Shown: positions 1 through 10,851, counted from the first letter of the stretch. The stretch is 64,000 nt of DNA from Saccharothrix australiensis (GCF_003634935.1 NZ_RBXO01000001.1:7403501-7467500); one strand, 5' to 3'. The notes: generated from the sequence alone by a model not told the origin. Made by a program: numbers and translations.

Positions 1-3000
1 TCGGCGACCGAGGGCTCGTCGTGGGGCGTCGGCGGCAAGGCGGTCGGCCTGCACCTGCCGGACGTGAAGGACGGCGGGTCGCCCTCGGTCGGCGGTTCCG
101 CCGGCGCGTCCCTGGGCCACGGGAAGAGCAAGACCACCACCGACACCACCGCCCAGCAGTTCGGCCACAAGCACACCGCCACCGGTCCCGCCGTGCGCTA
201 CCGCGTGCCGATCGGGTTCGAGCTGGTGGTCGAGAAGGGGACGCGGAAGGTCGCCGAGGCGACCAGCCAGGCGAAGTCGCCCATGACCGTGCGGCTGCAC
301 GCCGACAACGTGCGGGTCGAGACCGACGACACCGGCAACCACCGGCCGTACCAGGAGCCGACGCCCCGGCTCCGCCGGGCCCCGGAGGACGCGGCGACGT
401 GGCAGCAACCCGTCCCACCCACCCCGGACACCCCGACCACGCCCACCACCCCGGACACGCCCGACGCCCCGGCAGCCGCCACCACCCAGGCCACGCCCAC
501 CGACCAGACCACCCCCACCACCCAGACCACCCCCACCACCCAGACCACCCCCACCAACCCGGCGACGCCCACCACCCCCGCCCCACCCGCGAACGCCACC
601 CCGGCCCCGAACACCACCCCACCCGCCAGGCCGGTGGCCGTGCCCGCCGGCGCGTCCGTCGAGGGGATGCGCGGGACGGACGCGGTGCGCAACGCGGCCA
701 TCACGGCGCTCACCGAAGCGGGCGCGCGCAAGGGCCTCACCGGCAAGGGCACCGGGTCGCTCAACGCGCTGCTGTCCACGCTCAGCTCGGAGACGCTCCA
801 GTCCATGCTCCCCGGCATGACGACCGCGCCCCTGGAGGTGCCGGGCCTGCACGAGGCGGCGCTGGTCAACGCGCAGCACGCGAACCTCAAGGTGTACGCG
901 CGGCTGCTGGAACCCAGGCTCGACGCGCTCAGCGACGGCGTGAAGCTGGAGAACCCCACGTCGACCACGCGGACCACCGGCGCGGAGGTCAAGCAGACCG
1001 AGTCCGGCGACGTGACGGTCGGCGCGCCCGCCTTCGGCTACAACAAGAAGGCGGTGGACGGCCAGGGCGTCGAGGACCTGCCGCGCTCGGTCAACTTCTC
1101 GTCCACCGGCGTGGAGCTGAAGCACTCCGCCGAGGACGCGACCACCGATGCCGGCCAGCCCACCAGCGGCACCGCGAAGAACCTCAAGCCGTCCGGGCGC
1201 ACCGCGCTGGTCGAGTTCGACGTCGAGTACCGGTTCGTCGCCGAGGTCGACGGCAAGGAGGTCGTCTACGACCTGAGGGTGCCCCGATCGGTGGACCTGC
1301 GGATGCCGGTGAGCGACCTGGAGTCGGTGCTCGGCCACCCCCTCGACCCCGACCTGGCCACCGCGCAGAGCGGCGTGCAGGCGGCCGCGAAGACGTGGCG
1401 GGACGCGCAGGTCCTCGCCGACCGGGCCCGGCACGGCGTCCAGCGGCTGCTGATCGACCAGGTCGAGGCGAAGCAGGACGTCGCCCGCCTGCGCGACCGC
1501 GAGGCAGCGGCGCACGGTGCCGCGCAGGCCCGGCGGGCCGAAGCCGACGCCGCCCGCGGCGGGTACGAGGCCATCCGGGCCGAGTACCCGCAGCTGCACG
1601 AGTCACCCGGCCGGATCGAGGCGCTGGACGAGGCCCGCGCGCAGGTCGAGGGCTTGGTGCCGGAGATGGAGGGGGCGGCACGCGACACGGCGGCCGCCGT
1701 CGAGGCGCTGGAGACCGAGTTCGCCGACCTCACCGAGCAGGGCGACCGGCTCCGCGCGGAGCTGGAGCGGCTCACCGCCACGGCGGCCGGCACGCCTGCC
1801 CCGACCATCCGGGTCACCGCCCTGACCGACCGGCTGAACCAGGTCACGACGCGGACCACCGCCATCGCCGACGAGCTGGTCGACCGGCGGCAGGCCGCCG
1901 CCGAGGCCGCCGCGGAACTGGCCGAGGCGCGCCGGGACCTGCGGGAGTACGCGGACGAGTCGGCCCGGCTCACCGCCGAGCTGGAGGCGCTGCGAGCCGT
2001 CGCGGAGCCGCGCCTGGACCAGGCGCGCACCGAGTGGCAGCAGGCCGAGGGCCGGGCCGCGCAGGCGAACGACCTGCTGGCGGACGTACGACAGGAACTG
2101 ACCGAGGCCCGCGCGGTCGACACCGGCCTGCCCGCGCGGATCGAGGAGGCCAGAGCGGACCTGCGCGACAAGCAGGCCGCGGCCGACCAGGCGCAACGCG
2201 CGTGGTGGGAGGCGAAGAAGCAGGTCGACCGCCTGATCTCGGAACAGGGCAACCCCCACACCCCACCCGCACCCGCACCCGCACCCGCACCCGCACCCGA
2301 CATCACCCCACCGACGGACACCCCACCGGCCGACACACCACCGGCCGACTCACCACCAGCGGACACCCCACCGGCCGACACACCACCAGCGGACACGCCA
2401 CCCCCTCCGCCACCCCCGGCCGGCCCCACACCCCCGGTCATCACCGTGACCACCCCCGACGGCATCACCACGACCGCCACCCCGGACGCCGACCGGAACG
2501 ACGCCGAACGCGACCCGGCCATCCGACAGGCACGGGACCTCGCCGACGAGCGCGACCGGCCGGTGAACCGCGAACAGGCCGAACTCCAGCGCCGCGCGCA
2601 GGAACCGGTGAACGACCAGCGGGCGCGGCGGCAGCAGCTGATCGACCAGTTGTCCCGCACCCAGGAGCAGGAGCGCAGGCAGGTCGAGGCCGAGATCCGC
2701 GACCGGCTCAACCGCGCGCCGGGCTCGTTCGACCCGAACCAGGCGTGGCAACGGCTGCTCGCCGACCAAGCCGCGGCGCACCAGGCGTTCGTGCGGCAGA
2801 TCGACCTCGACCAGCAGGCCGGGCGCAGCGGCCCGCTCACGCCCCCACCGGCCGCCTACCGGGAAGTCCACGCCTACCTGACCGCCCACCCCGGCACGCA
2901 GGCCACCGTCACCGTCACCCGCACCGACGGCACCAGCCACATGGTCAACGCGTGGCACAACGGCCGATCCGTCACCTTCTACAACCCCCAGACCAACACC

Positions 3001-3099
3001 CCGGCCCTCTTGGAACCCGCCCCCGCAAACGTCACCTTCCAGGCCCCCTCAATCCCCCACCGTCCATCCCGGAACGTGACCCACAACACACCCACCTGA
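1..3099 (+). CDS. 3' part of a giant polymorphic-toxin-like protein
   Basis: The frame is open from base 1, so this is the C-terminal 1032 residues of a larger protein; the GTG at 64 is internal and is not the start. In order it has a Thr/Pro-rich linker (about residues 135-215), a beta-rich domain of unknown function (about 235-455), a long Ala/Glu/Arg coiled coil (about 475-770), Pro-Ala repeats (about 775-835) and a charged helical stretch. The C-terminal segment has the pattern GTSHMVNAW...VTFYNPQTN, which resembles the His and Asp/Asn half of papain-fold (Tox-PL, glutamine deamidase) toxin domains. No cysteine is visible anywhere in the sequenced part, so the nucleophile is absent or the domain is only a relic. 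Such giant multidomain proteins are known exported toxins of actinobacteria. No immunity gene follows. Confidence 0.7.
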   Translation, partial: SATEGSSWGVGGKAVGLHLPDVKDGGSPSVGGSAGASLGHGKSKTTTDTTAQQFGHKHTATGPAVRYRVPIGFELVVEKGTRKVAEATSQAKSPMTVRLHADNVRVETDDTGNHRPYQEPTPRLRRAPEDAATWQQPVPPTPDTPTTPTTPDTPDAPAAATTQATPTDQTTPTTQTTPTTQTTPTNPATPTTPAPPANATPAPNTTPPARPVAVPAGASVEGMRGTDAVRNAAITALTEAGARKGLTGKGTGSLNALLSTLSSETLQSMLPGMTTAPLEVPGLHEAALVNAQHANLKVYARLLEPRLDALSDGVKLENPTSTTRTTGAEVKQTESGDVTVGAPAFGYNKKAVDGQGVEDLPRSVNFSSTGVELKHSAEDATTDAGQPTSGTAKNLKPSGRTALVEFDVEYRFVAEVDGKEVVYDLRVPRSVDLRMPVSDLESVLGHPLDPDLATAQSGVQAAAKTWRDAQVLADRARHGVQRLLIDQVEAKQDVARLRDREAAAHGAAQARRAEADAARGGYEAIRAEYPQLHESPGRIEALDEARAQVEGLVPEMEGAARDTAAAVEALETEFADLTEQGDRLRAELERLTATAAGTPAPTIRVTALTDRLNQVTTRTTAIADELVDRRQAAAEAAAELAEARRDLREYADESARLTAELEALRAVAEPRLDQARTEWQQAEGRAAQANDLLADVRQELTEARAVDTGLPARIEEARADLRDKQAAADQAQRAWWEAKKQVDRLISEQGNPHTPPAPAPAPAPAPDITPPTDTPPADTPPADSPPADTPPADTPPADTPPPPPPPAGPTPPVITVTTPDGITTTATPDADRNDAERDPAIRQARDLADERDRPVNREQAELQRRAQEPVNDQRARRQQLIDQLSRTQEQERRQVEAEIRDRLNRAPGSFDPNQAWQRLLADQAAAHQAFVRQIDLDQQAGRSGPLTPPPAAYREVHAYLTAHPGTQATVTVTRTDGTSHMVNAWHNGRSVTFYNPQTNTPALLEPAPANVTFQAPSIPHRPSRNVTHNTPT

Positions 3100-3147
3100 G
3101 CAACAAAAACCCCATTCAGGTGAATTGATCCAGCCCTCCGGACCCGC

Positions 3148-3280
3148 ACCGCGAGGCCGCGTCGGCCTGTCACGCCTCATTTCCCGCCGATCACGCTTTT
3201 CCGATCGGCGGGAAATCAGGCGCGATGGGCCGACTTCCGGGCGGCCGAGCCGCCGAGGCGAAGCCGAGGCAATTCAACAC
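3148..3280. repeat. Dispersed palindromic element, copy B
   Basis: This 133-base segment is repeated in opposite orientation at 36259-36390 with roughly 85-90% identity by eye. Its core is an imperfect palindrome, TTTCCCGCCGATC...GATCGGCGGGAAA, flanked by conserved arms. It lies 48 bases after the toxin-like gene and upstream of sdhC. It could be a non-autonomous mobile element or a repeated transcriptional or RNA signal. Confidence 0.75.
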
Positions 3281-3310
3281 TGTTCTGTCGCTCACAGACG
3301 GCGGCGGCCG

Positions 3311-3341
3311 TTGGGTCGCGCGCAGCGCGCAGGTCTAGCAT
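3311..3341 (+). promoter_or_regulatory. Candidate sdhCDAB promoter
   Basis: TTGGGT at 3311 and TCTAGC/TAGCAT at 3334-3341 are spaced like -35 and -10 boxes, about 65 bases before the sdhC start. The assignment rests only on these weak motifs and on position; no operator is evident. Confidence 0.35.
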
Positions 3342-3405
3342 CCCAGAGTCAAGGTCCCCTCAGCACAGGGAACCAGTCCACCACTGACGCTGGAGGCCGT
3401 TGCGC

Positions 3406-3828
3406 ATGGCCGGCACCACCGCAACCGAGCGGTCGGGCACCTCCCGAGGAGGCGGCACGCTCTACCGTGGCGATCTGGGCATGTGGTCCTGGGTCGCCCA
3501 CCGCATCACCGGTGTGTTGACGTTCTTCTTCCTGTTCGCGCACGTCCTGGACACCGCCCTGGTGCGGGTGTCGCCGGACGCGTACGACAAGGTCATCGAG
3601 ACCTACAAGAACCCGATCGTCAACCTGTTCGAGGTCGGCCTCGTCGGCGCGGTGCTCTACCACGCGCTCAACGGCATCCGCGTGATGCTCGTCGACTTCT
3701 GGGCCAAGGGCACCAAGTACCAGCGCCAGATGCTCTGGGCGATCCTCGCGGTCTGGGTGCTCGTGATGATTCCGGGCGCCTACTTCATGCTGGTCCGCAC
3801 GGTGTCCGACATGTTCGGGGGTCACTGA
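3406..3828 (+). CDS. sdhC: Succinate dehydrogenase cytochrome b556 subunit
   Basis: This 140-residue membrane anchor of complex II helps bind haem b and quinone. It has three hydrophobic segments (about residues 30-52, 71-93 and 108-131). The first follows the family pattern SWxxHRxTG, and a later YHALNGIR segment carries the usual haem-ligand histidine. The ATG at 3406 lies 9 bases after a GGAGG; the upstream TTG at 3400 would be too close to it. It starts the operon sdhC-sdhD-sdhA-sdhB. The gene is complete and of normal length. Confidence 0.95.
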   Translation: MAGTTATERSGTSRGGGTLYRGDLGMWSWVAHRITGVLTFFFLFAHVLDTALVRVSPDAYDKVIETYKNPIVNLFEVGLVGAVLYHALNGIRVMLVDFWAKGTKYQRQMLWAILAVWVLVMIPGAYFMLVRTVSDMFGGH

Positions 3829-3830
3829 CC

Positions 3831-4241
3831 ATGAGCGAGCTGACGCTCGACAAGCCGCGTTCGCCCCGCCGCCCCGCCGCGCGCCGCAGCAACGGCGAGC
3901 TGTACAGCTGGCTGTTCATGCGCATCTCCGGCGTGGCGCTGGTGGTGCTCGTGCTGGGCCACCTGTTCATCATGAACATCCTCGACGGCGGTGTGCACCG
4001 CATCAACTTCGGGTTCGTCGCGGGCCGCTGGGCCTCGCCGTTCTGGCAGTTCTGGGACCTGGCGATGCTGTGGCTGGCGCAGATCCACGGCGGGAACGGC
4101 CTGCGCACGGTCATCAACGACTACGCCCGCAAGGACGCCACCCGGTTCTGGCTCAAGGTGCTGCTCTACGCGTCGATGGTGCTGATCGTGTCCCTCGGCA
4201 CCTACGTGATCTTCACCTTCGACCCGAACATCACCGACTGA
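3831..4241 (+). CDS. sdhD: Succinate dehydrogenase hydrophobic anchor subunit
   Basis: This is the second, 136-residue membrane anchor of succinate dehydrogenase. It has three transmembrane segments and carries the motif SGVALVVLVLGHLF followed by a QIHGGNGLR stretch, typical of SdhD-type anchors. The ATG is two bases after the sdhC stop, so the anchors are probably coupled in translation. It holds the iron-sulfur subunit SdhB and haem at the membrane. Confidence 0.93.
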   Translation: MSELTLDKPRSPRRPAARRSNGELYSWLFMRISGVALVVLVLGHLFIMNILDGGVHRINFGFVAGRWASPFWQFWDLAMLWLAQIHGGNGLRTVINDYARKDATRFWLKVLLYASMVLIVSLGTYVIFTFDPNITD

Positions 4242-4263
4242 TCGCCGCGGGGAGTACCTCGAA

Positions 4264-6014
<1,751 letters not shown>

Positions 6015-6015
<1 letters not shown>

Positions 6016-6797
6016 TGACCGCTACCGCTGAAGTTTCCACGGGCTCGCGCGGCGCGCAGCCGCCGGTGCCGGACGGCGCGATCACCGTCACCCTGAAGGT
6101 CCGCCGGTTCAACCCGGAGGTCGACGACGAGCCGCGCTGGGACTCGTTCGAGATCCCGGCCCTGCCGTCGGACCGCGTCCTGAACCTGCTGCACTACGTG
6201 AAGTGGTACCTGGACGGGACGCTGACGTTCCGCCGCTCGTGCGCGCACGGCATCTGCGGGTCGGACGCGATGCGGATCAACGGCGTGAACCGCCTGGCGT
6301 GCAAGGTGCTGTTGAAGGACCTGCTGGCGGGCGGCGGCAAGCAGACCACGATCACCATCGAGCCCATCAAGGGCCTGCCGGTGAACAAGGACCTGCTGGT
6401 CGACATGGAGCCGTTCTTCGAGGCGTTCCGGGCGGTCAAGCCGTACCTGATCACCTACGGCAACGAGCCGACCCGTGAGCGGGTGCAGTCGGTGGCGGAC
6501 CGCGAGCGGTTCGACGACACCACGAAGTGCATCCTGTGCGCCTGCTGCACCACGTCGTGCCCGGTGTACTGGACCGAGGGGTCGTACTTCGGCCCGGCGG
6601 CCATCGTCAACGCCCACCGCTTCATCTTCGACTCGCGCGACGAGGGCGCGGAGGAGCGGCTGGACATCCTCAACGACGTGGACGGCGTGTGGCGCTGCCG
6701 GACGACGTTCAACTGCACCGACGCCTGCCCGCGCGGCATCCAGGTCACCAAGGCGATCCAGGAAGTGAAGCGCGCGCTGCTGTTCAAGCGCGTCTGA
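6015..6797 (+). CDS. sdhB: Succinate dehydrogenase iron-sulfur subunit
   Basis: This 260-residue protein carries electrons from the SdhA flavin to the membrane anchors. Cys76, Cys81 and Cys96 ligate the [2Fe-2S] cluster; the usual fourth ligand position is Asp84, as in E. coli SdhB. CILCACCTTSCP and CRTTFNCTDACP supply the [4Fe-4S] and [3Fe-4S] ligands. It is the last gene of sdhCDAB and is followed at once by a strong terminator. Confidence 0.97.
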
Positions 6798-6812
6798 GCC
6801 GAGCACGACGAG

Positions 6813-6840
6813 AGGGGCGGGGCCACCGGGCCCCGCCCCT
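6813..6840 (+). terminator. Intrinsic terminator of sdhCDAB
   Basis: Perfect 12-base arms (AGGGGCGGGGCC and its complement) enclose a 4-base loop and are followed by TTTGTCGTCG. The hairpin starts 16 bases after the sdhB stop. Confidence 0.85.
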
Positions 6841-6885
6841 TTGTCGTCGTCGCCAGAAAACCACTCGCACCACCAAAAGCGGTAA

Positions 6886-6983
6886 GCGTACACCAGACGC
6901 CAATGATATGCGTACGGCATACGCCAACTAACGATAAGCGTACAACATACGCCAACTGTAGGCGTACGACGTACTCCAACGAC
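6886..6983. repeat. Four tandem iteron-like palindromic sites
   Basis: Four units begin at 6886, 6910, 6938 and 6962, so the spacing is 24, 28 and 24 bases. The shared pattern is GCGTACnnCATACGCCAAC. The second and third units contain the inverted repeat GCGTA-n5-TACGC, and the outer two are degenerate. The tract is less GC-rich than its surroundings. It lies between the sdh terminator and the convergent carboxypeptidase gene, so it is not an obvious promoter operator. Repeated protein-binding sites or a decayed element are possible. Confidence 0.7.
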
Positions 6984-7040
6984 GGACACGGCGGAAGCGA
7001 GGCCGCGCCGGGCTGTTCCGGCTGCCGCGCCGCCGGATTG

Positions 7041-7313
7041 AGCAACCTGAAACCATCCGGCCTGCCGCGCCGCCGGGCTGAGCAACCTGAAACCATCCGG
7101 CCTGCCGCGCCGCCGGGCTGAGCGACCTGGACCACACGAGCGGCCACCGCGCCCCCGCGCCGCCACCCAAGCGACCTCAACCACCCAAGCGGCCACCCCA
7201 GGCCGCCACGCCGCCACCCAAGCGACCTCAACCACCCAAGCGGCCACCCCAGGCCGCCACGCCGCCACCCAGGCGACCCCAACCACACAAGCGGCCACCC
7301 GCCCCGCCGCGCC
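7041..7313. repeat. Two families of tandem repeats, 40 and 51 bases
   Basis: Bases 7041-7080 and 7081-7120 are identical 40-base units, with partial copies on both sides. From 7161 a 51-base unit repeats at 7212 and, more diverged, at 7263. No convincing gene covers them, although they keep several frames open on the minus strand. With the sites at 6886-6983 they fill the 573-base gap between sdhB and the carboxypeptidase gene. Confidence 0.85.
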
Positions 7314-7370
7314 CACCCCGCCGCGCCCAGGCCGCCGCGCCGCCACCCAAGTGACTGAACCGCGCGGTGG

Positions 7371-8675
7371 CTATCCGGGCTGTTGCGTCGCCGACTGGGC
7401 CGCCTGCGCCGCCTGCGCCGCGCGTGCGGCCCGCGCCGCCTTCGCCCGCCGCGTCCGCAGGTACATCACCAGCGCCAGCACCACGCCGAGCCCGGCCACG
7501 GCCGTGATGGGCCCGCCCACGGTGCCGAACGCCGTGGACATGGCGGCGTTGCGGGTGTCCGTGGTCTCCGCCACCTCGCCCACGGCCGCGCTGGTAGGCG
7601 TCGGCTTGGGCTCGACGGTCTTCTTCTTCGTCTGCGGCGCGCCGTCGACCAACCGGCCGACCGGCTCGCCCGCGGGCAGCTCGAACCCGTAGTCCAGCAG
7701 GTTCGCGGCCTGCTCGGTCATCCGCAGGGGCTGCTGCTGCCCCCGCAGCAGCACCACGACCAGCCGGCGACCGTTCCGCTCGGCCGCGCCGACGTAGGTG
7801 TGCTGGGCGTCGTCGGTGAACCCGGACTTGCCGCCCAGCGCGCCCTCGTAGCTGGTGAGCAGCTTGTTGTCGTTGATCACCGGCACCGTGCCGACCCCGC
7901 TGGCGGCGGGGAAGTCGATGCGCTGGGTCACCACGGCCTTGGCGAAGTCCGGGTACTTCATGGCCGCCCGGAAGATCAGCGCCACGTCGTAGGCCGACGT
8001 GCTGGTGCCCGGCGCGTCCAGCCCGGACGGCGTCACCGCGCGGGTGTCCAGCGCGCCGAGTTCGATCGCCAGCGCGTTCATCTTGCGGATCGCGCTCGGT
8101 AGGCCGCCCAGCCGCCGCGCGAGGGCGTGGGCCACGTCGTTGCCCGACGCCATCACGAGGGCCTGGAGCAACTGCTCCACGGTGTACTCGGCGCCGTTGC
8201 GCAGGCCGACGCACGTGCACTCCTGCGCGATGTCGTCCTCGGTGGCGACGACGGTCGCGTCCGGCGCCAGCTCCTTCGCGACGACCATCGCCAGCAGCAC
8301 CTTGATCACCGACGCGGGCCGCTGGCGGCCGTGCGGGTCGTAGGCGGCCAGCACGGCACCCGAGTCCATGTCGGCGAGCAACCAGCTCCGGGCCGTGATG
8401 TCGTCGGGCAACCGCTGGGCGTTGGCGGGCAGCACCAAGCCGCACTCGCCGAGCCGGTCACCGCCCACGGGGTTCTCGGGCACCTCCAGCGGCGAGGGCG
8501 GCTTCGCGCCGGGTGGCACCTGTTCGGACGTGTCGACCGCCGGGGGTGGTGACACCCGGTTATCGCACGGGGCGGGCTGCGCCCGCGCCGCCGAGGCACC
8601 GAACACTGCGGTGGCCATCAGCGTGCAGGCAGCCAGCACCAGGGCAACGGGTCGTCGGGACGCGGGGGAAGGCAC
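7371..8675 (-). CDS. D-alanyl-D-alanine carboxypeptidase (S11 family)
   Basis: This 434-residue penicillin-binding protein trims the terminal D-alanine from peptidoglycan stem peptides outside the cell. It has an N-terminal signal peptide (about residues 10-32), the catalytic SVIK at 122-125, SGN at 177-179 and KSG (the KTG box) at 283-285. A C-terminal membrane anchor (about 393-412) and an Ala-rich cytoplasmic tail follow. The GTG at 8675 is the annotated start, with only a weak ribosome site. A divergent SCO4848-type gene adjoins it, as recalled from Streptomyces. Confidence 0.93.
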   Translation of the reverse strand: MPSPASRRPVALVLAACTLMATAVFGASAARAQPAPCDNRVSPPPAVDTSEQVPPGAKPPSPLEVPENPVGGDRLGECGLVLPANAQRLPDDITARSWLLADMDSGAVLAAYDPHGRQRPASVIKVLLAMVVAKELAPDATVVATEDDIAQECTCVGLRNGAEYTVEQLLQALVMASGNDVAHALARRLGGLPSAIRKMNALAIELGALDTRAVTPSGLDAPGTSTSAYDVALIFRAAMKYPDFAKAVVTQRIDFPAASGVGTVPVINDNKLLTSYEGALGGKSGFTDDAQHTYVGAAERNGRRLVVVLLRGQQQPLRMTEQAANLLDYGFELPAGEPVGRLVDGAPQTKKKTVEPKPTPTSAAVGEVAETTDTRNAAMSTAFGTVGGPITAVAGLGVVLALVMYLRTRRAKAARAARAAQAAQAAQSATQQPG

Positions 8676-8735
8676 CCGTCCAGGCTATCCACCCCGGTTG
8701 AGTGACGTGCACCCGCCACGTCCGATACTGCATCC

Positions 8736-8963
8736 GTGAAGCTCTCCCGTGGCATGTCCGTGTTCCTGGTGGCCTTCGGGGTGTGGTCCTGGGTGATCTG
8801 GCCGACCTTCCTGCGCAACATCTGGAAGGACCCCCGCTCGTGGGACGCCGGCCCGACCGCGTTCTTCACCGTGCACCTGGTGCTCGTCGTCGCGTCCCTC
8901 ACGTTCGGCACGGTCATCGGCGTGCTGGGCGTCCGCGGCCTGCGGGCACTCCGACGCAAGTAA
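8736..8963 (+). CDS. Small membrane protein of the SCO4848 family
   Basis: This 75-residue protein has two hydrophobic segments and a conserved N-terminal stretch, FGVWSWVIWPTFLRNIWKD, typical of the short actinobacterial SCO4848 family. Its function is unknown. It starts 60 bases from the divergent carboxypeptidase gene, and the pair is a conserved neighbourhood. The start is a GTG. Confidence 0.85.
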   Translation: MKLSRGMSVFLVAFGVWSWVIWPTFLRNIWKDPRSWDAGPTAFFTVHLVLVVASLTFGTVIGVLGVRGLRALRRK

Positions 8964-8989
8964 CCACCACACCCTTTGGAGGCTCCGCC

Positions 8990-9337
8990 GTGGAGTTCGT
9001 GCGCCTGTTGCTGGTGTTCCTGCACCTGCTCGGGATGGGAATGCTCGTCGCCATGTTCTTCGTCCAGATGCGGGTGGGCAAGGACGGCCCGCTGAACAAG
9101 GGCTGGCTGCACGGCGCCGGGCTCCAGCTGCTGACCGGCGTGGCGCTGGTCGCGCTGGCACCGCTCACCGACAAGGAGTACGACCACTTCAAGATCGGCG
9201 TGAAGCTGCTGGTGCTGGTGGTGATCGCGGTCCTGGTCGCGGCGAACGTGAACCGGCAGAAGGTCGCGTCCTGGCTGACGCCCGCGCTCGCCGGGCTGGT
9301 GGTCCTCAACGTGGGTGTCGCCGTCTTCTGGACGTAG
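8990..9337 (+). CDS. Small integral membrane protein
   Basis: This 115-residue protein has about four transmembrane helices and begins VEFVRLLLVFLHLLGMG. A TTTGGAGG ribosome site lies 7 bases before the GTG at 8990, which excludes the longer upstream frame. It follows the SCO4848-like gene by 26 bases and is probably cotranscribed. Lysines and a KEYDHFK loop lie between helices. I do not recognise a function. Confidence 0.8.
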   Translation: MEFVRLLLVFLHLLGMGMLVAMFFVQMRVGKDGPLNKGWLHGAGLQLLTGVALVALAPLTDKEYDHFKIGVKLLVLVVIAVLVAANVNRQKVASWLTPALAGLVVLNVGVAVFWT

Positions 9338-9441
9338 GCCGCCCGCGCGAGCGGCGACATCGCGACGACCCGCGCGAACCTCCGACATCGCGACCCGCGC
9401 GAACCGCCGACGTCGCGGGCGCACGGCCGGGCGCGGCCACG

Positions 9442-10803
9442 TCAACGCCCGCGGCGCGACCTCCCGGACGTGCCCCGGAACAGCGCGCCCAGCAGCACCC
9501 CCGCGCCGACCAGGCCGGCGGCGGCGCGGGGGCTCGGCGCACGCCGCACCTCCACGACGGGGCGGATCACGGCGGGCGGCGGGGGCGCGGGCAGGTCCTT
9601 GAGCACGTTCTCCCGCGCGGTGGCCGTCCACGCCGTGATGAACAGCAGGAACTGCGCCACCAGGTTCGCGAACACCAGCACGCCGATCACCGGACCGAAC
9701 GCCGCGCCGGCGGGCGAGGACGTGACCACTGACAGGTAGATCGTCCCGACCAGCTTGAGCAGCTCGAACCCGATGGACGCGGCGGCGGCGCCCTTCACCG
9801 CGCTGCGCCACCCCACGGGCCTGCGCGGCAACTTGGCCAGCACCCACAGGAACACCAGCCAGTTCGCCACCAGCGCCAGCGCGATCGTGCCGACCTTCAG
9901 CACCGCCTCGGCCCACCGCACGCCGTCCAGGCCGACGAACTCCAGCACCAGGTGCGCGAACCCGCTGCCGACGGCGGTCAGGCCGAACGACACCACCAGC
10001 GCGAGGCCCAGGCTCAGCAGCGCCAGCAGGTCCTTCAGCGCCGTCTTCAGGAACGGCAGGTCCTCCTTGGCGTGGCCCCACTGCGCGGTCAGCGCGTCAC
10101 GCAGGTTGCTCATCCACCCCAGGCCCGAGTACGCCGCGCCGAGCAGGCCGAACACGCCGACCGTGCCCTTGGACTCGACGGCCTGCTTGACGACGTCGTT
10201 GATGGTGTCGCCCAGGGTGCCCGGCACGGCGTCGGCGATGCCCTCCTTCAGCTCGTCCAGCAGCTCGGGCTGCGAGGAGAGCACGAAACCGGCGATGGCG
10301 AACCCGATCATCAGCATCGGGACCAGCGACAGGACGCTGAAGTAGGTGACGGCCGCGGCGTAGTGCGCGCCGTACTGCTCGCTGTAGCGCTGGGCGGCGC
10401 GCAGCAGGTGGTCCAGCCAGCGGCGTTCGCGGCGCAGCCGGTCGAGCTTCGACTCCTCGGCGTCCGCCCGGTCCGGCCCGGTCCGGGCCGCTTCGGCCGC
10501 ACTGGGCCCCGCCCGTCCGGCATCCGCGCGACCCGCGCCCGCCCGGTCCGGCCCGCGCCGGTCCGTTCCGCCTTGATCCGTTCCGCGCCGGTCCGAACCC
10601 GCCCGGCTCGACCCCGACCCGCCTGCGCCCGACCCGCCTGCGCCCGACCCACCTGCGTCCGACCCGCTCGCGCCCGACCGACCGGCTCGACCCGCGCGAC
10701 GCGAGCCCGCTCGGGCCGGTTCGATCCGGACCGGTGCCGGGCGCGCCGGCACCGCTCCTCGCGCGGACCCTGGCACCCGCGCCGACTTCGGCTCCTCCGC
10801 CAC
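9442..10803 (-). CDS. YihY/BrkB-family inner membrane protein
   Basis: This 453-residue protein has an Arg/Gly/Ala-rich, low-complexity N-terminus (about 1-115, including GAGGSGAGGSG repeats). It is followed by the conserved BrkB core beginning QRYSEQYGAHYAAAVTYFSVLSLVPM and about six transmembrane helices. The family was once called ribonuclease BN, but its members are membrane proteins of uncertain role, possibly transport. The N-terminal extension is encoded by 15-base tandem repeats near 10610-10680, so its length may vary between strains. trpS lies immediately upstream on the same strand, as in other actinobacteria. Confidence 0.9.
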   Translation of the reverse strand: MAEEPKSARVPGSARGAVPARPAPVRIEPARAGSRRAGRAGRSGASGSDAGGSGAGGSGAGGSGSSRAGSDRRGTDQGGTDRRGPDRAGAGRADAGRAGPSAAEAARTGPDRADAEESKLDRLRRERRWLDHLLRAAQRYSEQYGAHYAAAVTYFSVLSLVPMLMIGFAIAGFVLSSQPELLDELKEGIADAVPGTLGDTINDVVKQAVESKGTVGVFGLLGAAYSGLGWMSNLRDALTAQWGHAKEDLPFLKTALKDLLALLSLGLALVVSFGLTAVGSGFAHLVLEFVGLDGVRWAEAVLKVGTIALALVANWLVFLWVLAKLPRRPVGWRSAVKGAAAASIGFELLKLVGTIYLSVVTSSPAGAAFGPVIGVLVFANLVAQFLLFITAWTATARENVLKDLPAPPPPAVIRPVVEVRRAPSPRAAAGLVGAGVLLGALFRGTSGRSRRGR

Positions 10804-10851
10804 GGGAGAACGTTAAGCGGAAGGGTGATCAACCGCCACTCGGCGGGGTGA

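Noticed and set aside
21-3128. 1035-codon frame overlapping the first gene
   Set aside because: Its product is Arg/His/Pro-rich and lacks structure, while the frame read from base 1 has coiled-coil and toxin-like domains.
6886-6983. CRISPR array
   Set aside because: Repeats are only about 24-28 bases apart, leaving no spacers of normal length, and there are no cas genes.
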